Assembly: GCA_021828525.1 (NCBI GenBank)
Contig: JAJZGM010000087.1
Span: 1-5,916, forward strand
DNA: 5,916 nt
DNA from: Nitrospirota bacterium
GTDB taxonomy: Bacteria; Nitrospirota; Leptospirillia; Leptospirillales; Leptospirillaceae
Direction: 5' to 3'
Each line of letters begins with the position of its first letter. Positions within the stretch are counted from its first letter, which is position 1. Positions 1-5,276 of the stretch are shown here, piece after piece. Both the position numbers and the translations under genes were made by a program. The notes under the pieces were generated by a model. The model had not been told where the DNA came from. It did no database searches and saw nothing but the letters and a program-made list of their open reading frames with translations.

Positions 1-740
1 GCTCCCGCGCTCTCCGGTCCGTCAAGCGTCTTCATGAACGAGGCTACGCCCCCTCGAGCATCGCCCGCATTCTCTCGAACCTCCGGGGATTTTTCCGTCA
101 CCTAAAAAAAAGCGGCCATATCGGGGAGGATCCATTCCGGACGGTGTCGGGGCCCCGGGTCCCCCGGGTTCTTCCGGCCGTCCTCTCGGAAGAGGAGGCC
201 GCCTCTCTTGTCGCCGTTCCCGGGGGGGAAGAGGATCCTCCCGCCCTTCGGGACCGGGCCCTGCTCGAGCTCTTCTATGAAAGCGGACTCCGTCTTTCCG
301 AACTTTGCGGACTCGTCTGGGGAGACTTCGAGGAAGGATCCGGCTCCCTTCTGGTCCATGGCAAGGGGGGACGGGACCGGCGGGTTCCGGTTGTGGGGGA
401 GGCCAGGGAGGCCATCGTCCGGCTCAGGAGAACAAAAGAGGGTGAGGGACCGGTTCTCCCTTCTTCTCCGATTTTTTCCGGAAAGGAGGGAAGGGGGCTT
501 TCTGTCTGGCAGGTCGGCCGGATCGTGAGAAAACGGTCCCGGGAGATCGGTCTGGACCGGAAGGTCACCCCCCACGCTCTCCGCCACTCCTGTGCGACCC
601 ATCTTCTGAACCGTGAGGCCGATCTCCGGGAAATCCAGGCCCTTCTGGGGCATGCCTCTCTCGGGACGACCCAGCGGTACCTCCATACCGGCCTCGACCT
701 TTTGGCTAAAAAACTCTCGAGGATTCGGGAAGAGAGCTAG
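1..740 (+). CDS. xerC: Tyrosine recombinase XerC/XerD, 5'-truncated by window edge
   Basis: Site-specific tyrosine recombinase, probably the chromosome-dimer-resolving Xer type that acts at dif with a partner recombinase. The reading frame is open from base 3, so the gene starts before the window. 245 residues are visible, and about 50 are missing relative to the usual ~300. The N-terminal part (GYAPSSIARILSNLRGFFRH) fits the end of the helical core-binding domain. The catalytic domain has the full active-site set: Arg in SGLRLSEL (codon at 291), Lys in HGKGGRDRRVP (363), His and Arg in HALRHSCATHLL (573 and 582), His in LLGHASLGTTQRYLH (651) and the nucleophile Tyr (678). A GTG at 144 would be an internal start and would lose the core-binding domain, so it is rejected. 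XerC is chosen over XerD by the housekeeping context only; the visible motifs do not separate them. The stop is 15 bp before argB, suggesting cotranscription. Confidence 0.92.
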   Translation, partial: SRALRSVKRLHERGYAPSSIARILSNLRGFFRHLKKSGHIGEDPFRTVSGPRVPRVLPAVLSEEEAASLVAVPGGEEDPPALRDRALLELFYESGLRLSELCGLVWGDFEEGSGSLLVHGKGGRDRRVPVVGEAREAIVRLRRTKEGEGPVLPSSPIFSGKEGRGLSVWQVGRIVRKRSREIGLDRKVTPHALRHSCATHLLNREADLREIQALLGHASLGTTQRYLHTGLDLLAKKLSRIREES

Positions 741-755
741 GAGACAAAACCCACA

Positions 756-1640
756 ATGCATCCCGGAGAGTCCATGGACAGTGTTCTTGAGAAGGCCCAG
801 GTCCTGATCGACGCCCTTCCCTATATCCGCACCTTTCACGGAAAGACCTTTGTCATCAAATTCGGGGGGGGAGCTCTTGACGGAGGCGGAGAGGAAAGCC
901 TGTCCTTTGCCCAGGACCTTGTTCTTCTCCAGCATATCGGCATCCGGCCAGTGGTGATCCATGGGGGAGGCCCCCAGATTTCCCACCTCATGGGACGTCT
1001 CGGAATGAGCCCCGAATTTGTCGACGGGATCCGGGTCACGGGAAGCGATGCGATGGAAGTGGTGGAGATGGTTCTCACCGGCCGCATCAACCGGGAGATC
1101 GTGACGATGGTTCATCGGCACGGGGGGCGGGCTGTGGGACTTTCGGGACGGGACGCCGGCTTTCTCGTCGGGGAGAGAAAGAGCCATTCCGGGCGGGACC
1201 TGGGCCATGTGGGCCAGATCGTGACAGTCAACCCCGAGATTCTCGATCTTCTCGACCGGCACCGGTTCATTCCGATCGTGGCCCCGGTTGGCGTCACGGA
1301 GGAAGGAATTCCTCTCAACATCAACGCCGACGAGGCGGCGGCAGTGATCGCCGGGGCCCTCAAGGCGGAAAAGCTCATCATGATGACCAACACCCGGGGC
1401 GTCCTTGACGACCGGGGCGAGCTTCTTTCCTCCCTCGACCGCCGGGAGATCCTCTCCCTGATCGAACGGGGGATCATCGCCGGGGGGATGGTCCCGAAGA
1501 TGGAAGGCTGTCTCCGGGCCCTTTCGGAGGGGGTGGGAAAGGTCCATGTGATTGACGGACGGATTGCCCACGCCCTGCTTCTCGAGATTTTCACCCCCGA
1601 AGGGATCGGCACCGAAATCGTCCGGCGTCCGGAAACATGA
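756..1640 (+). CDS. argB: Acetylglutamate kinase
   Basis: Phosphorylates N-acetyl-L-glutamate with ATP, the second step of arginine biosynthesis, in the cytoplasm. It is an amino-acid-kinase-fold protein of 294 residues, the normal length. Visible motifs: VIKFGGGAL (33-41, phosphate-binding Lys35), VVIHGGGPQIS (66-76), DGIRVT (90-95, substrate Arg), NINADEAAAVIAGAL (from about 188, Asp192), MMTNTRGVLDD (nucleotide side) and GGMVPKMEG (243-251, Lys248). By family knowledge, the N-terminal helix before the kinase core (KAQVLIDALPYIRTFHGKT) is typical of hexameric, arginine-inhibited enzymes; feedback inhibition here is inferred. The start is uncertain. ATG 756 has AGGAG at 739-743, 12 bases away. 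ATG 774 (MDSVLEKA) has GGAG at 765-768, 5 bases away, and fits the usual family N-terminus better. The stop overlaps the next gene by ATGA. Confidence 0.96.
   Translation: MHPGESMDSVLEKAQVLIDALPYIRTFHGKTFVIKFGGGALDGGGEESLSFAQDLVLLQHIGIRPVVIHGGGPQISHLMGRLGMSPEFVDGIRVTGSDAMEVVEMVLTGRINREIVTMVHRHGGRAVGLSGRDAGFLVGERKSHSGRDLGHVGQIVTVNPEILDLLDRHRFIPIVAPVGVTEEGIPLNINADEAAAVIAGALKAEKLIMMTNTRGVLDDRGELLSSLDRREILSLIERGIIAGGMVPKMEGCLRALSEGVGKVHVIDGRIAHALLLEIFTPEGIGTEIVRRPET
765..768 (+). promoter_or_regulatory. Shine-Dalgarno-like GGAG favouring an internal argB start at 774
   Basis: GGAG lies 5 bases before the in-frame ATG at 774. It competes with AGGAG (739-743), which is 12 bases from ATG 756. The shorter protein would begin MDSVLEKAQVL, close to the usual ArgB N-terminus. 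The sequence alone does not settle which start is used. Confidence 0.45.
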
Positions 1641-2161
1641 GAGTTGACCGGTTTCGGAGACTGTGGCTCGGGGCCCTGCTGGGAGGCGCCCTCATCTCCT
1701 GTACGCCCCACGAGAATCCTCCCCCGGTCTCGGGGTCGGTTGTCCAGGCCCGGCTTCTGGCCATCGATTCGGGAGGAGCGCCGGGACACCGGTCAACGAT
1801 CTCTGTCCTGGCGGTCCGTCTTGCCATCACGAATCCCGGAGCCGAGGTGCGGCTCCTGGGATACCGCTACGAAACCTCCCAGGGCATCGCCTCCGAGGCC
1901 CTGATGGACCGGCGTCTCGTCGAACAGAGTCGCTCGAAGCTCGGGCGCTTGGTCCAGTTGGGACTTCCCACCGTTTTTCCCGCCGGAACGACCACGTCCG
2001 GCTGGGTCTTTTTCCGAACCTCCGACACAGGAGGACGGATCCACCTTTCCCTGAGGGACGTTTACGGCCGCTTTTCGGCTTTCTACCTCCCCGTGGGCCA
2101 GGCCATTTTAAAGGCCTCAGGGTCGGCTTCAAGCAAGGCGCCCGTGGGCGCCACTCCCTGA
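1637..2161 (+). CDS. Predicted lipoprotein of unknown function
   Basis: I do not recognise a named family. The 174-residue protein begins with a basic N-region (MRVDRFRRLW), a short hydrophobic core and a lipobox ending LISC, with Cys22 as the predicted lipidated residue. It should therefore be exported, processed by signal peptidase II and anchored in a membrane facing the periplasm. After a Pro-rich linker (HENPPPVSG), residues about 35-155 look like one beta-sandwich: VLAVRLAITNPGAEVRLLGYRYE, then VFPAGTTTSGWVFFRT, then GRIHLSLRDVYG. This layout resembles accessory domains of the LEA14/DUF4352 kind, where a strand carrying an 'N.(g)' motif is followed by a 'PAG....GWV.F' strand. That likeness is a pattern impression, not a family assignment. 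The tail (after about 155) is low-complexity Ala/Ser/Gly. ATG 1637 overlaps the argB stop (ATGA), and no strong Shine-Dalgarno is seen, so translational coupling is likely. Confidence 0.82.
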   Translation: MRVDRFRRLWLGALLGGALISCTPHENPPPVSGSVVQARLLAIDSGGAPGHRSTISVLAVRLAITNPGAEVRLLGYRYETSQGIASEALMDRRLVEQSRSKLGRLVQLGLPTVFPAGTTTSGWVFFRTSDTGGRIHLSLRDVYGRFSAFYLPVGQAILKASGSASSKAPVGATP

Positions 2162-2219
2162 AGAATCCTCGTGGAAGAACCGGAGACCCAAACAGAAGAC
2201 CCTCAGAGTCGGGAGACCC

Positions 2220-2675
2220 ATGAGAAAAGTCATCGAGGTGAAAAAGGTTGGGGAGAGCCAGGATAGGCCCCTTCCTGCCTTTGCCACGCCGGGGTCGGCG
2301 GGTCTGGATCTCCGGGCCGCCATCCAAAATCCGCTGATTCTGCCTCCGGGGGGGCGGCAATTGGTCCCCTCAGGCATTGCCGTCGACATAGGAAATCCTG
2401 AAATCGTGGGGATTGTGGCCTCCCGTTCGGGTCTCTCCTTAAAACACGGTATCCGGGTGGCCCAGGGAATCGGAGTGATCGATTCGGACTACCACGGGGA
2501 GATCGGGGTCATTCTGGCCAACGACGGAAGGGAGCCCTATACCGTTTTTCCCGGAGACCGGATCGCCCAGCTTCTCTTCATGCCGGTCATTCTGGTCGAC
2601 TTTCTGCTCGTTGAACGTTTCGGAGAGGAGACCGCCCGGGGAAAGGGGGGGTTCGGGCATACCGGGAATTCCTGA
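2220..2675 (+). CDS. dut: Deoxyuridine 5'-triphosphate nucleotidohydrolase (dUTPase)
   Basis: Hydrolyses dUTP to dUMP and pyrophosphate, keeping uracil out of DNA and supplying dUMP for thymidylate synthesis. The trimeric cytoplasmic family has five motifs, all present in this 151-residue protein, which is the usual length: motif 1 ATPGSAGLDLRA (22-33), motif 2 ASRSGLSLKHGI (67-78), motif 3 GVIDSDYHGEIGVIL (85-99, holding the catalytic Asp and the Tyr that packs on deoxyribose), motif 4 PGDRIAQLLF (111-120) and the C-terminal arm motif 5 RGKGGFGHTG (140-149) that closes over the substrate. Nothing essential is missing. ATG 2220 is preceded by GGGAG at 2211-2215, only 4 bases away but strong. 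The 58-bp gap from the lipoprotein gene has no visible promoter or terminator, so dut is probably the last gene of the plus-strand unit. It converges with the propeller gene 11 bp downstream. Confidence 0.97.
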   Translation: MRKVIEVKKVGESQDRPLPAFATPGSAGLDLRAAIQNPLILPPGGRQLVPSGIAVDIGNPEIVGIVASRSGLSLKHGIRVAQGIGVIDSDYHGEIGVILANDGREPYTVFPGDRIAQLLFMPVILVDFLLVERFGEETARGKGGFGHTGNS

Positions 2676-2679
2676 AGGG

Positions 2680-2701
2680 GGTCTGGTTACCGTTCCGGAC
2701 C
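2680..2701. other. Inverted repeat at the convergent dut / propeller gene junction
   Basis: GGTCTGG (2680-2686) and CCGGACC (2695-2701) can pair over 7 bp with one G-U, around an 8-base loop that contains the propeller stop codon. It sits where the two convergent genes end, as a shared bidirectional terminator might. Neither strand has a following T-run (the plus strand continues AAAAGACG), so it is not a classical intrinsic terminator. A chance hairpin in GC-rich DNA is possible. Confidence 0.3.
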
Positions 2702-4207
2702 AAAAGACGACAGGGGAACGGCCACGATCCAGTCGTAGGAGTTGGCAAGGTAGGCTGTGCCACCCACGATGGTGGGACTCACGATCCCCATTCGTCCGCC
2801 AATGCGGATATGTCCGGTCTCCCGGCCCGTTTTTGGGTCGAGGCGATAGAGGCTGTCTCCTCCGGCGATATAGAGACGGCCATCATCATAGGTCGGGGCG
2901 CTCCGAGAGGAACTGGTCCTGTGCCAGGACCAGAGACGCCGGCCGGTATGGAGATCCAGGGCGTCGTAGCGTCCTGTTACGGGAGATCCGACATAGACGG
3001 TCTTCCCATGGATCAGGGGAACCCCCCCCTTGAAGGCCGGAGGCTTGGGCCCCCGTCCTGTGGAGACGGTCCACAGGGGCCGTCCAGTCCCGGCATCGAA
3101 GCCCCGGACGACCGGCTCGAGGGTCGCCTGCCCATGAACCGTCTTCGGGCGGGTGACCGTGTCCATGACGACCACGCCGTCCCCTACCGCCGGACTCACG
3201 TCTCCCATCCCTGTATTGGCGGCTCCCGGGATGGTGCCGGTCCACAGGGTCCGCCCCGTTCCTGCATCGAGACAGAAGAGGCGGGGAGGGGAGGCCATGG
3301 CGAGATAAAGACGCCCGTGGCTGTAAGCGGGACTTGACATGTTGTCGTTGCCTCCCAGCCGGACCGTCCATAATGGTCGTCCCGTCATTTTGTCCAAGGC
3401 GTGGACGGAGCCCGAACCGGTGGCAAAATAGAGCATCCGTCCATGGATGGCAGGAGTCGGCATGGCCTCTCCCAGGGATCCCGTGTGCCAGAGAAGCCTT
3501 CCGGTCTTCCGGTTAAGGGCGTAGATGCCGTTGTAGCTCACATCCATTCCCCGGACGGCGGTCCCTTTTCTGGAATAGGCGACGACATTGGCAAAGTTGA
3601 AGCCGACCCCTCCGGCCGCAAGATAAACGATCTCCCCGTCCACCAGGGGATTGCCCATGAGGTGGTTGCCGACGGGGCTGGTCCGCCAGATGAGCTGTCC
3701 GGTCCGGGCATTCAAGGCGTAAGCGAACATGTCGTCGCTTTCGGCGTAAACTGTCCCACCGACCACAGTGACACCCAGGGCATTTCCCAAGAATTGGGTC
3801 TGGACCGCCCCGGCCTCTGTTTCTCCGTAGATTTTTGTTCCGAAGGGATGGCGTCTTTCCAGAGGCCAGGCCCTGGCTTCCGCAAATCGCCAGAAGACTC
3901 CGTCCCGGAACCAGGCCGGAGCCTTTTCCGGAATGGAGATGGCGGCGTTGTGCCAGGCGTTGGCATTCATCTGGAGCCAACGGCTGGCGCCAAATCCCGT
4001 GTCAGCCCCGATCGGAGCGTTTTGTGGAAGGTAGATGCGGGAAAAGGGCCCTCCCGGAGCAACCGGAACAGTCCAGCCGGGAGAGTTTAAGCCGGGCTCC
4101 GAAGACCAGGCCAGCCCGCCTTCTCCCTGGCATCCCGGGCAGAAAGAGGGCAAGGCGATGGAGACTGCAAGAAAAAAGAGGAGAGAGGTGGTGAATCCCC
4201 TGGCCAA
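2687..4207 (-). CDS. Exported PQQ-like beta-propeller repeat protein
   Basis: A 506-residue secreted or periplasmic protein of unknown role. The N-terminus (MARGFTTSLLFFLAVSIAL) is a signal peptide, followed by an unusual CPGC pair (Cys23, Cys26). It is not a good lipobox and not a CxxCH heme site. Residues about 40-145 form an N-terminal region I cannot assign. From about 145 on there are seven copies of the propeller motif 'aLD..TGr.lW': 164-174, 230-240, 270-280, 312-322, 369-379, 416-426 and a degenerate 455-465. The DGxxY/GxxxYla strands that precede each motif are also visible. This is the fold of PQQ dehydrogenases and BamB, but I see no basis for a dehydrogenase assignment; binding of partner proteins or a cofactor is equally possible. 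The start is TTG, chosen because GGAG (4213-4216) lies 5 bases upstream and the signal peptide begins there; no in-frame ATG or GTG lies in the 49-bp gap upstream. The desaturase gene precedes it on the same strand. Confidence 0.9.
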   Translation of the reverse strand: MARGFTTSLLFFLAVSIALPSFCPGCQGEGGLAWSSEPGLNSPGWTVPVAPGGPFSRIYLPQNAPIGADTGFGASRWLQMNANAWHNAAISIPEKAPAWFRDGVFWRFAEARAWPLERRHPFGTKIYGETEAGAVQTQFLGNALGVTVVGGTVYAESDDMFAYALNARTGQLIWRTSPVGNHLMGNPLVDGEIVYLAAGGVGFNFANVVAYSRKGTAVRGMDVSYNGIYALNRKTGRLLWHTGSLGEAMPTPAIHGRMLYFATGSGSVHALDKMTGRPLWTVRLGGNDNMSSPAYSHGRLYLAMASPPRLFCLDAGTGRTLWTGTIPGAANTGMGDVSPAVGDGVVVMDTVTRPKTVHGQATLEPVVRGFDAGTGRPLWTVSTGRGPKPPAFKGGVPLIHGKTVYVGSPVTGRYDALDLHTGRRLWSWHRTSSSRSAPTYDDGRLYIAGGDSLYRLDPKTGRETGHIRIGGRMGIVSPTIVGGTAYLANSYDWIVAVPLSSFGPER

Positions 4208-4212
4208 CGATT

Positions 4213-4216
4213 CTCC
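4213..4216 (-). promoter_or_regulatory. Shine-Dalgarno GGAG deciding the TTG start of the propeller gene
   Basis: On the minus strand GGAG is followed by AATCG and then TTG (4207-4205). Good spacing, plus the signal peptide read directly after it, make this rare start codon the best choice. Confidence 0.7.
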
Positions 4217-4230
4217 GCTTGCGAGACCGG

Positions 4231-4256
4231 AACCCGGGAGAAAACGGTCCCGGATT
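4231..4256 (-). other. Stem-loop just after the desaturase stop codon
   Basis: The minus strand reads AATCCGGGA, then the loop CCGTTTTC, then TCCCGGGTT. This is a 9-bp stem with one G-U pair, and it begins directly after the TGA of the desaturase gene (4259-4257). No T-run follows. It could act as an mRNA-stabilising or processing hairpin between two cotranscribed genes, or as a weak attenuator before the propeller gene. The pairing is seen directly; the role is inferred. Confidence 0.45.
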
Positions 4257-5138
4257 TCAGGCCACTCCTTCGATGTTTGAGATGCGGAGGGCGGTCATCA
4301 TGCGGGAAATGGAGTCCTCGATCGGGCGCGAAAGTTCACCAAGGCGCTCTCCTGTCCTTCTGAGCTGCCGCATGAGAACCTTCTGGGGAAGCATCCGGTC
4401 GTATCCCGGGGCCTCCCGGGCCATGAGAATGGCCTTGCGCCGGTAGTCGTGCATGGTGTTGTGGAGAGGCATCTTGTAGTTGAGGGTGACATCTTCTATG
4501 AGAGGAAGGACCTTCTCTCCCAAGGTTTCGATGAATGTGTCGACCATCTCGCAGAAAAATCCGAAATGGCGGGATTCGTCCTTGGTCAGGTAAATCAGGA
4601 GCCGGTTCAGAACCGGTTCCTTGACGACCCTGGACAGGCTCTGGTAATAGAGCTGGGTGGCCTTTTCCTGGAGAAGCGTGTAGGTGAAAACCTGGACAGG
4701 ATTCGAAAATCCGATGCTGAACGGCTTCCGGTTCTCGATGATCAGTTTTTCCTCAAGGCGGTCCCTGTCCGGTTCAATCCCGGAATGATACTGGTATAGG
4801 GCCAGGGCCTGGGCGTGACGGTCTTCCTCGAGACCCCAACGGACGGTGAAGTGAAAAAGTTCCCGGTTGTGCATCGCCTCCTCCTTGGTCTCGGCCTCGA
4901 TCGGGAACAGGGACTGGTATTCGGCGAAGTATCCGGGGAGATGGTCTTCGACGTAGGTGACGAAGACGACGGCATCTTTCTGACCCTGGGTGAGAAGTTC
5001 TGGTTTCAGCTCATTCCAGTGAAGTGACTTGAAGCGGTTCCAGTTCGCATCGTCCGCGAGCCGGTTATAGTTATCCACGTGCTGTCTTATCTTTGCTAGC
5101 GGCAATTGCACCCTGCATTCCTTCCCTAGGTTCGTCAT
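4257..5138 (-). CDS. Soluble diiron acyl-ACP desaturase (ferritin-like fold)
   Basis: Predicted to insert a cis double bond into acyl chains carried on acyl carrier protein, using O2 and electrons from ferredoxin, in the cytoplasm. The plant stearoyl-ACP desaturase ligand set is recognisable. Counted from the ATG at 5138 (293 residues): VEDHLPGY (63-70), EEDRH (104-108, Glu105 and His108), the Glu of LLQEKATQLYYQ (Glu158) and DESRH (187-191, Glu188 and His191). All iron ligands are present and there is no membrane segment. Position of the double bond and chain length cannot be read. The start is uncertain among TTG 5195 (312 aa, no Shine-Dalgarno), ATG 5138 (overlaps the stop of an upstream mini-ORF) and GTG 5111 (284 aa, AAGGA 7 bases upstream). 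I chose the ATG. The first ~35 codons use AT-rich codons (CTA, ATA, AGA), unlike the rest. Downstream, the propeller gene follows after 49 bp. Another diiron ferritin-like oxygenase is the main alternative, but the spacing of the motifs argues for a desaturase. Confidence 0.88.
   Translation of the reverse strand: MTNLGKECRVQLPLAKIRQHVDNYNRLADDANWNRFKSLHWNELKPELLTQGQKDAVVFVTYVEDHLPGYFAEYQSLFPIEAETKEEAMHNRELFHFTVRWGLEEDRHAQALALYQYHSGIEPDRDRLEEKLIIENRKPFSIGFSNPVQVFTYTLLQEKATQLYYQSLSRVVKEPVLNRLLIYLTKDESRHFGFFCEMVDTFIETLGEKVLPLIEDVTLNYKMPLHNTMHDYRRKAILMAREAPGYDRMLPQKVLMRQLRRTGERLGELSRPIEDSISRMMTALRISNIEGVA
5119..5123 (-). promoter_or_regulatory. Shine-Dalgarno AAGGA supporting an alternative GTG start at 5111
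   Basis: On the minus strand AAGGA is followed by ATGCAGG and then GTG (5111-5109), a 7-base spacing. It is the best ribosome binding site near any of the three candidate desaturase starts. The resulting protein would begin MQLPLAKIRQHV and lose only residues outside the recognised motifs. Confidence 0.4.
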
Positions 5139-5176
5139 GAGACCGTTGGCCGGCCTCTCGAATGAGACCTGAACAT
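5135..5176 (-). CDS. Possible 13-codon upstream ORF (leader) before the desaturase
   Basis: In a frame other than that of the desaturase, the minus strand reads ATG (5176-5174) through 13 sense codons (MFRSHSRGRPTVS) to TGA (5137-5135). The stop overlaps the in-frame ATG of the desaturase (5138-5136) in the ATGA arrangement typical of translational coupling. GAGAGG precedes the mini-ORF's ATG, but only 2 bases away, which is too close to be a good ribosome binding site. It contains two Arg codons and one Arg-Gly-Arg run, but no clear run of regulatory codons. It may be chance; a short ORF of this size is common in random sequence. Confidence 0.25.
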   Translation of the reverse strand: MFRSHSRGRPTVS

Positions 5177-5187
5177 AGCCTCTCTTT

Positions 5188-5215
5188 ATGATCAAAATGA
5201 CTCAATCTAGATCAT
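5188..5215. promoter_or_regulatory. Candidate operator: ATGATC-16-GATCAT inverted repeat over the transcription start
   Basis: Perfect 6-base arms (5188-5193 and 5210-5215) lie 22 bases centre to centre, about two helical turns. The right arm overlaps the last two bases of the TATAAT box, and the predicted start of transcription lies between the arms. The palindrome TCTAGA is inside. This layout is what a dimeric repressor blocking polymerase would use; no regulator is encoded in the window. Confidence 0.35.
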
Positions 5216-5219
5216 TATA
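5214..5219 (-). promoter_or_regulatory. Probable -10 box (TATAAT) of the desaturase promoter
   Basis: A perfect TATAAT on the minus strand lies in an AT-rich island of a GC-rich window. The 15-18 base upstream positions give only weak -35 matches (ATGCAT at 17), so an activator may be needed. Transcription would begin near 5206-5208, leaving an untranslated leader of about 12, 70 or 96 bases for the TTG, ATG and GTG starts respectively. Confidence 0.55.
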
Positions 5220-5224
5220 CTCCC

Positions 5225-5262
5225 AAAAAAAAGGAAATGCATCATTTTTGTCTGAAGATGCA
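5225..5262 (-). terminator. Possible intrinsic terminator after the acyltransferase gene
   Basis: On the minus strand, 14 bases past the TAA of the acyltransferase gene, TGCATC (5262-5257) and GATGCA (5243-5238) form a 6-bp stem with a 13-base loop, followed by TTTCC and eight T. The T-run is convincing, but the stem is short with only half G-C pairs, so termination may be partial. Its T-tract merges into the promoter of the next gene. Confidence 0.4.
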
Positions 5263-5276
5263 ATCCTCCCAAGGTC

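Noticed and set aside
144..740. Short 198-residue recombinase starting at GTG 144
   Set aside because: The frame continues open to the window edge and encodes the expected core-binding helix upstream, so this is an internal codon.
102..1571. 489-codon open frame on the minus strand across xerC and argB
   Set aside because: It lies antisense to two genes with complete family motifs. Its translation is Pro/Gly/Asp/His-rich with no recognisable domain, as expected for a shadow frame in GC-rich DNA.
2181..2220. Direct repeat GGAGACCCA at 2182-2190 and 2212-2220 before dut
   Set aside because: Two 9-base copies in a short purine-rich gap that includes the ribosome binding site are easily explained by chance; no further structure is seen.
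2636..2666. His in dUTPase motif 5 (GGFGHTG rather than GGFGSTG)
   Set aside because: A His at this position also occurs in other bacterial dUTPases, including, as I recall, E. coli (GGFGHSG), so it is not unusual.
3401..4090. 229-codon plus-strand open frame inside the propeller gene, and similar ones at 2810-3337 and 1663-2223
   Set aside because: These are out-of-frame shadows of well-supported genes. They have low-complexity Pro/Arg/Gly composition and no supporting ribosome binding site.
4130..4141. CPGC in the propeller N-terminus as a cytochrome c heme site
   Set aside because: A heme c site needs CxxCH; the residue after the second Cys is Gln.
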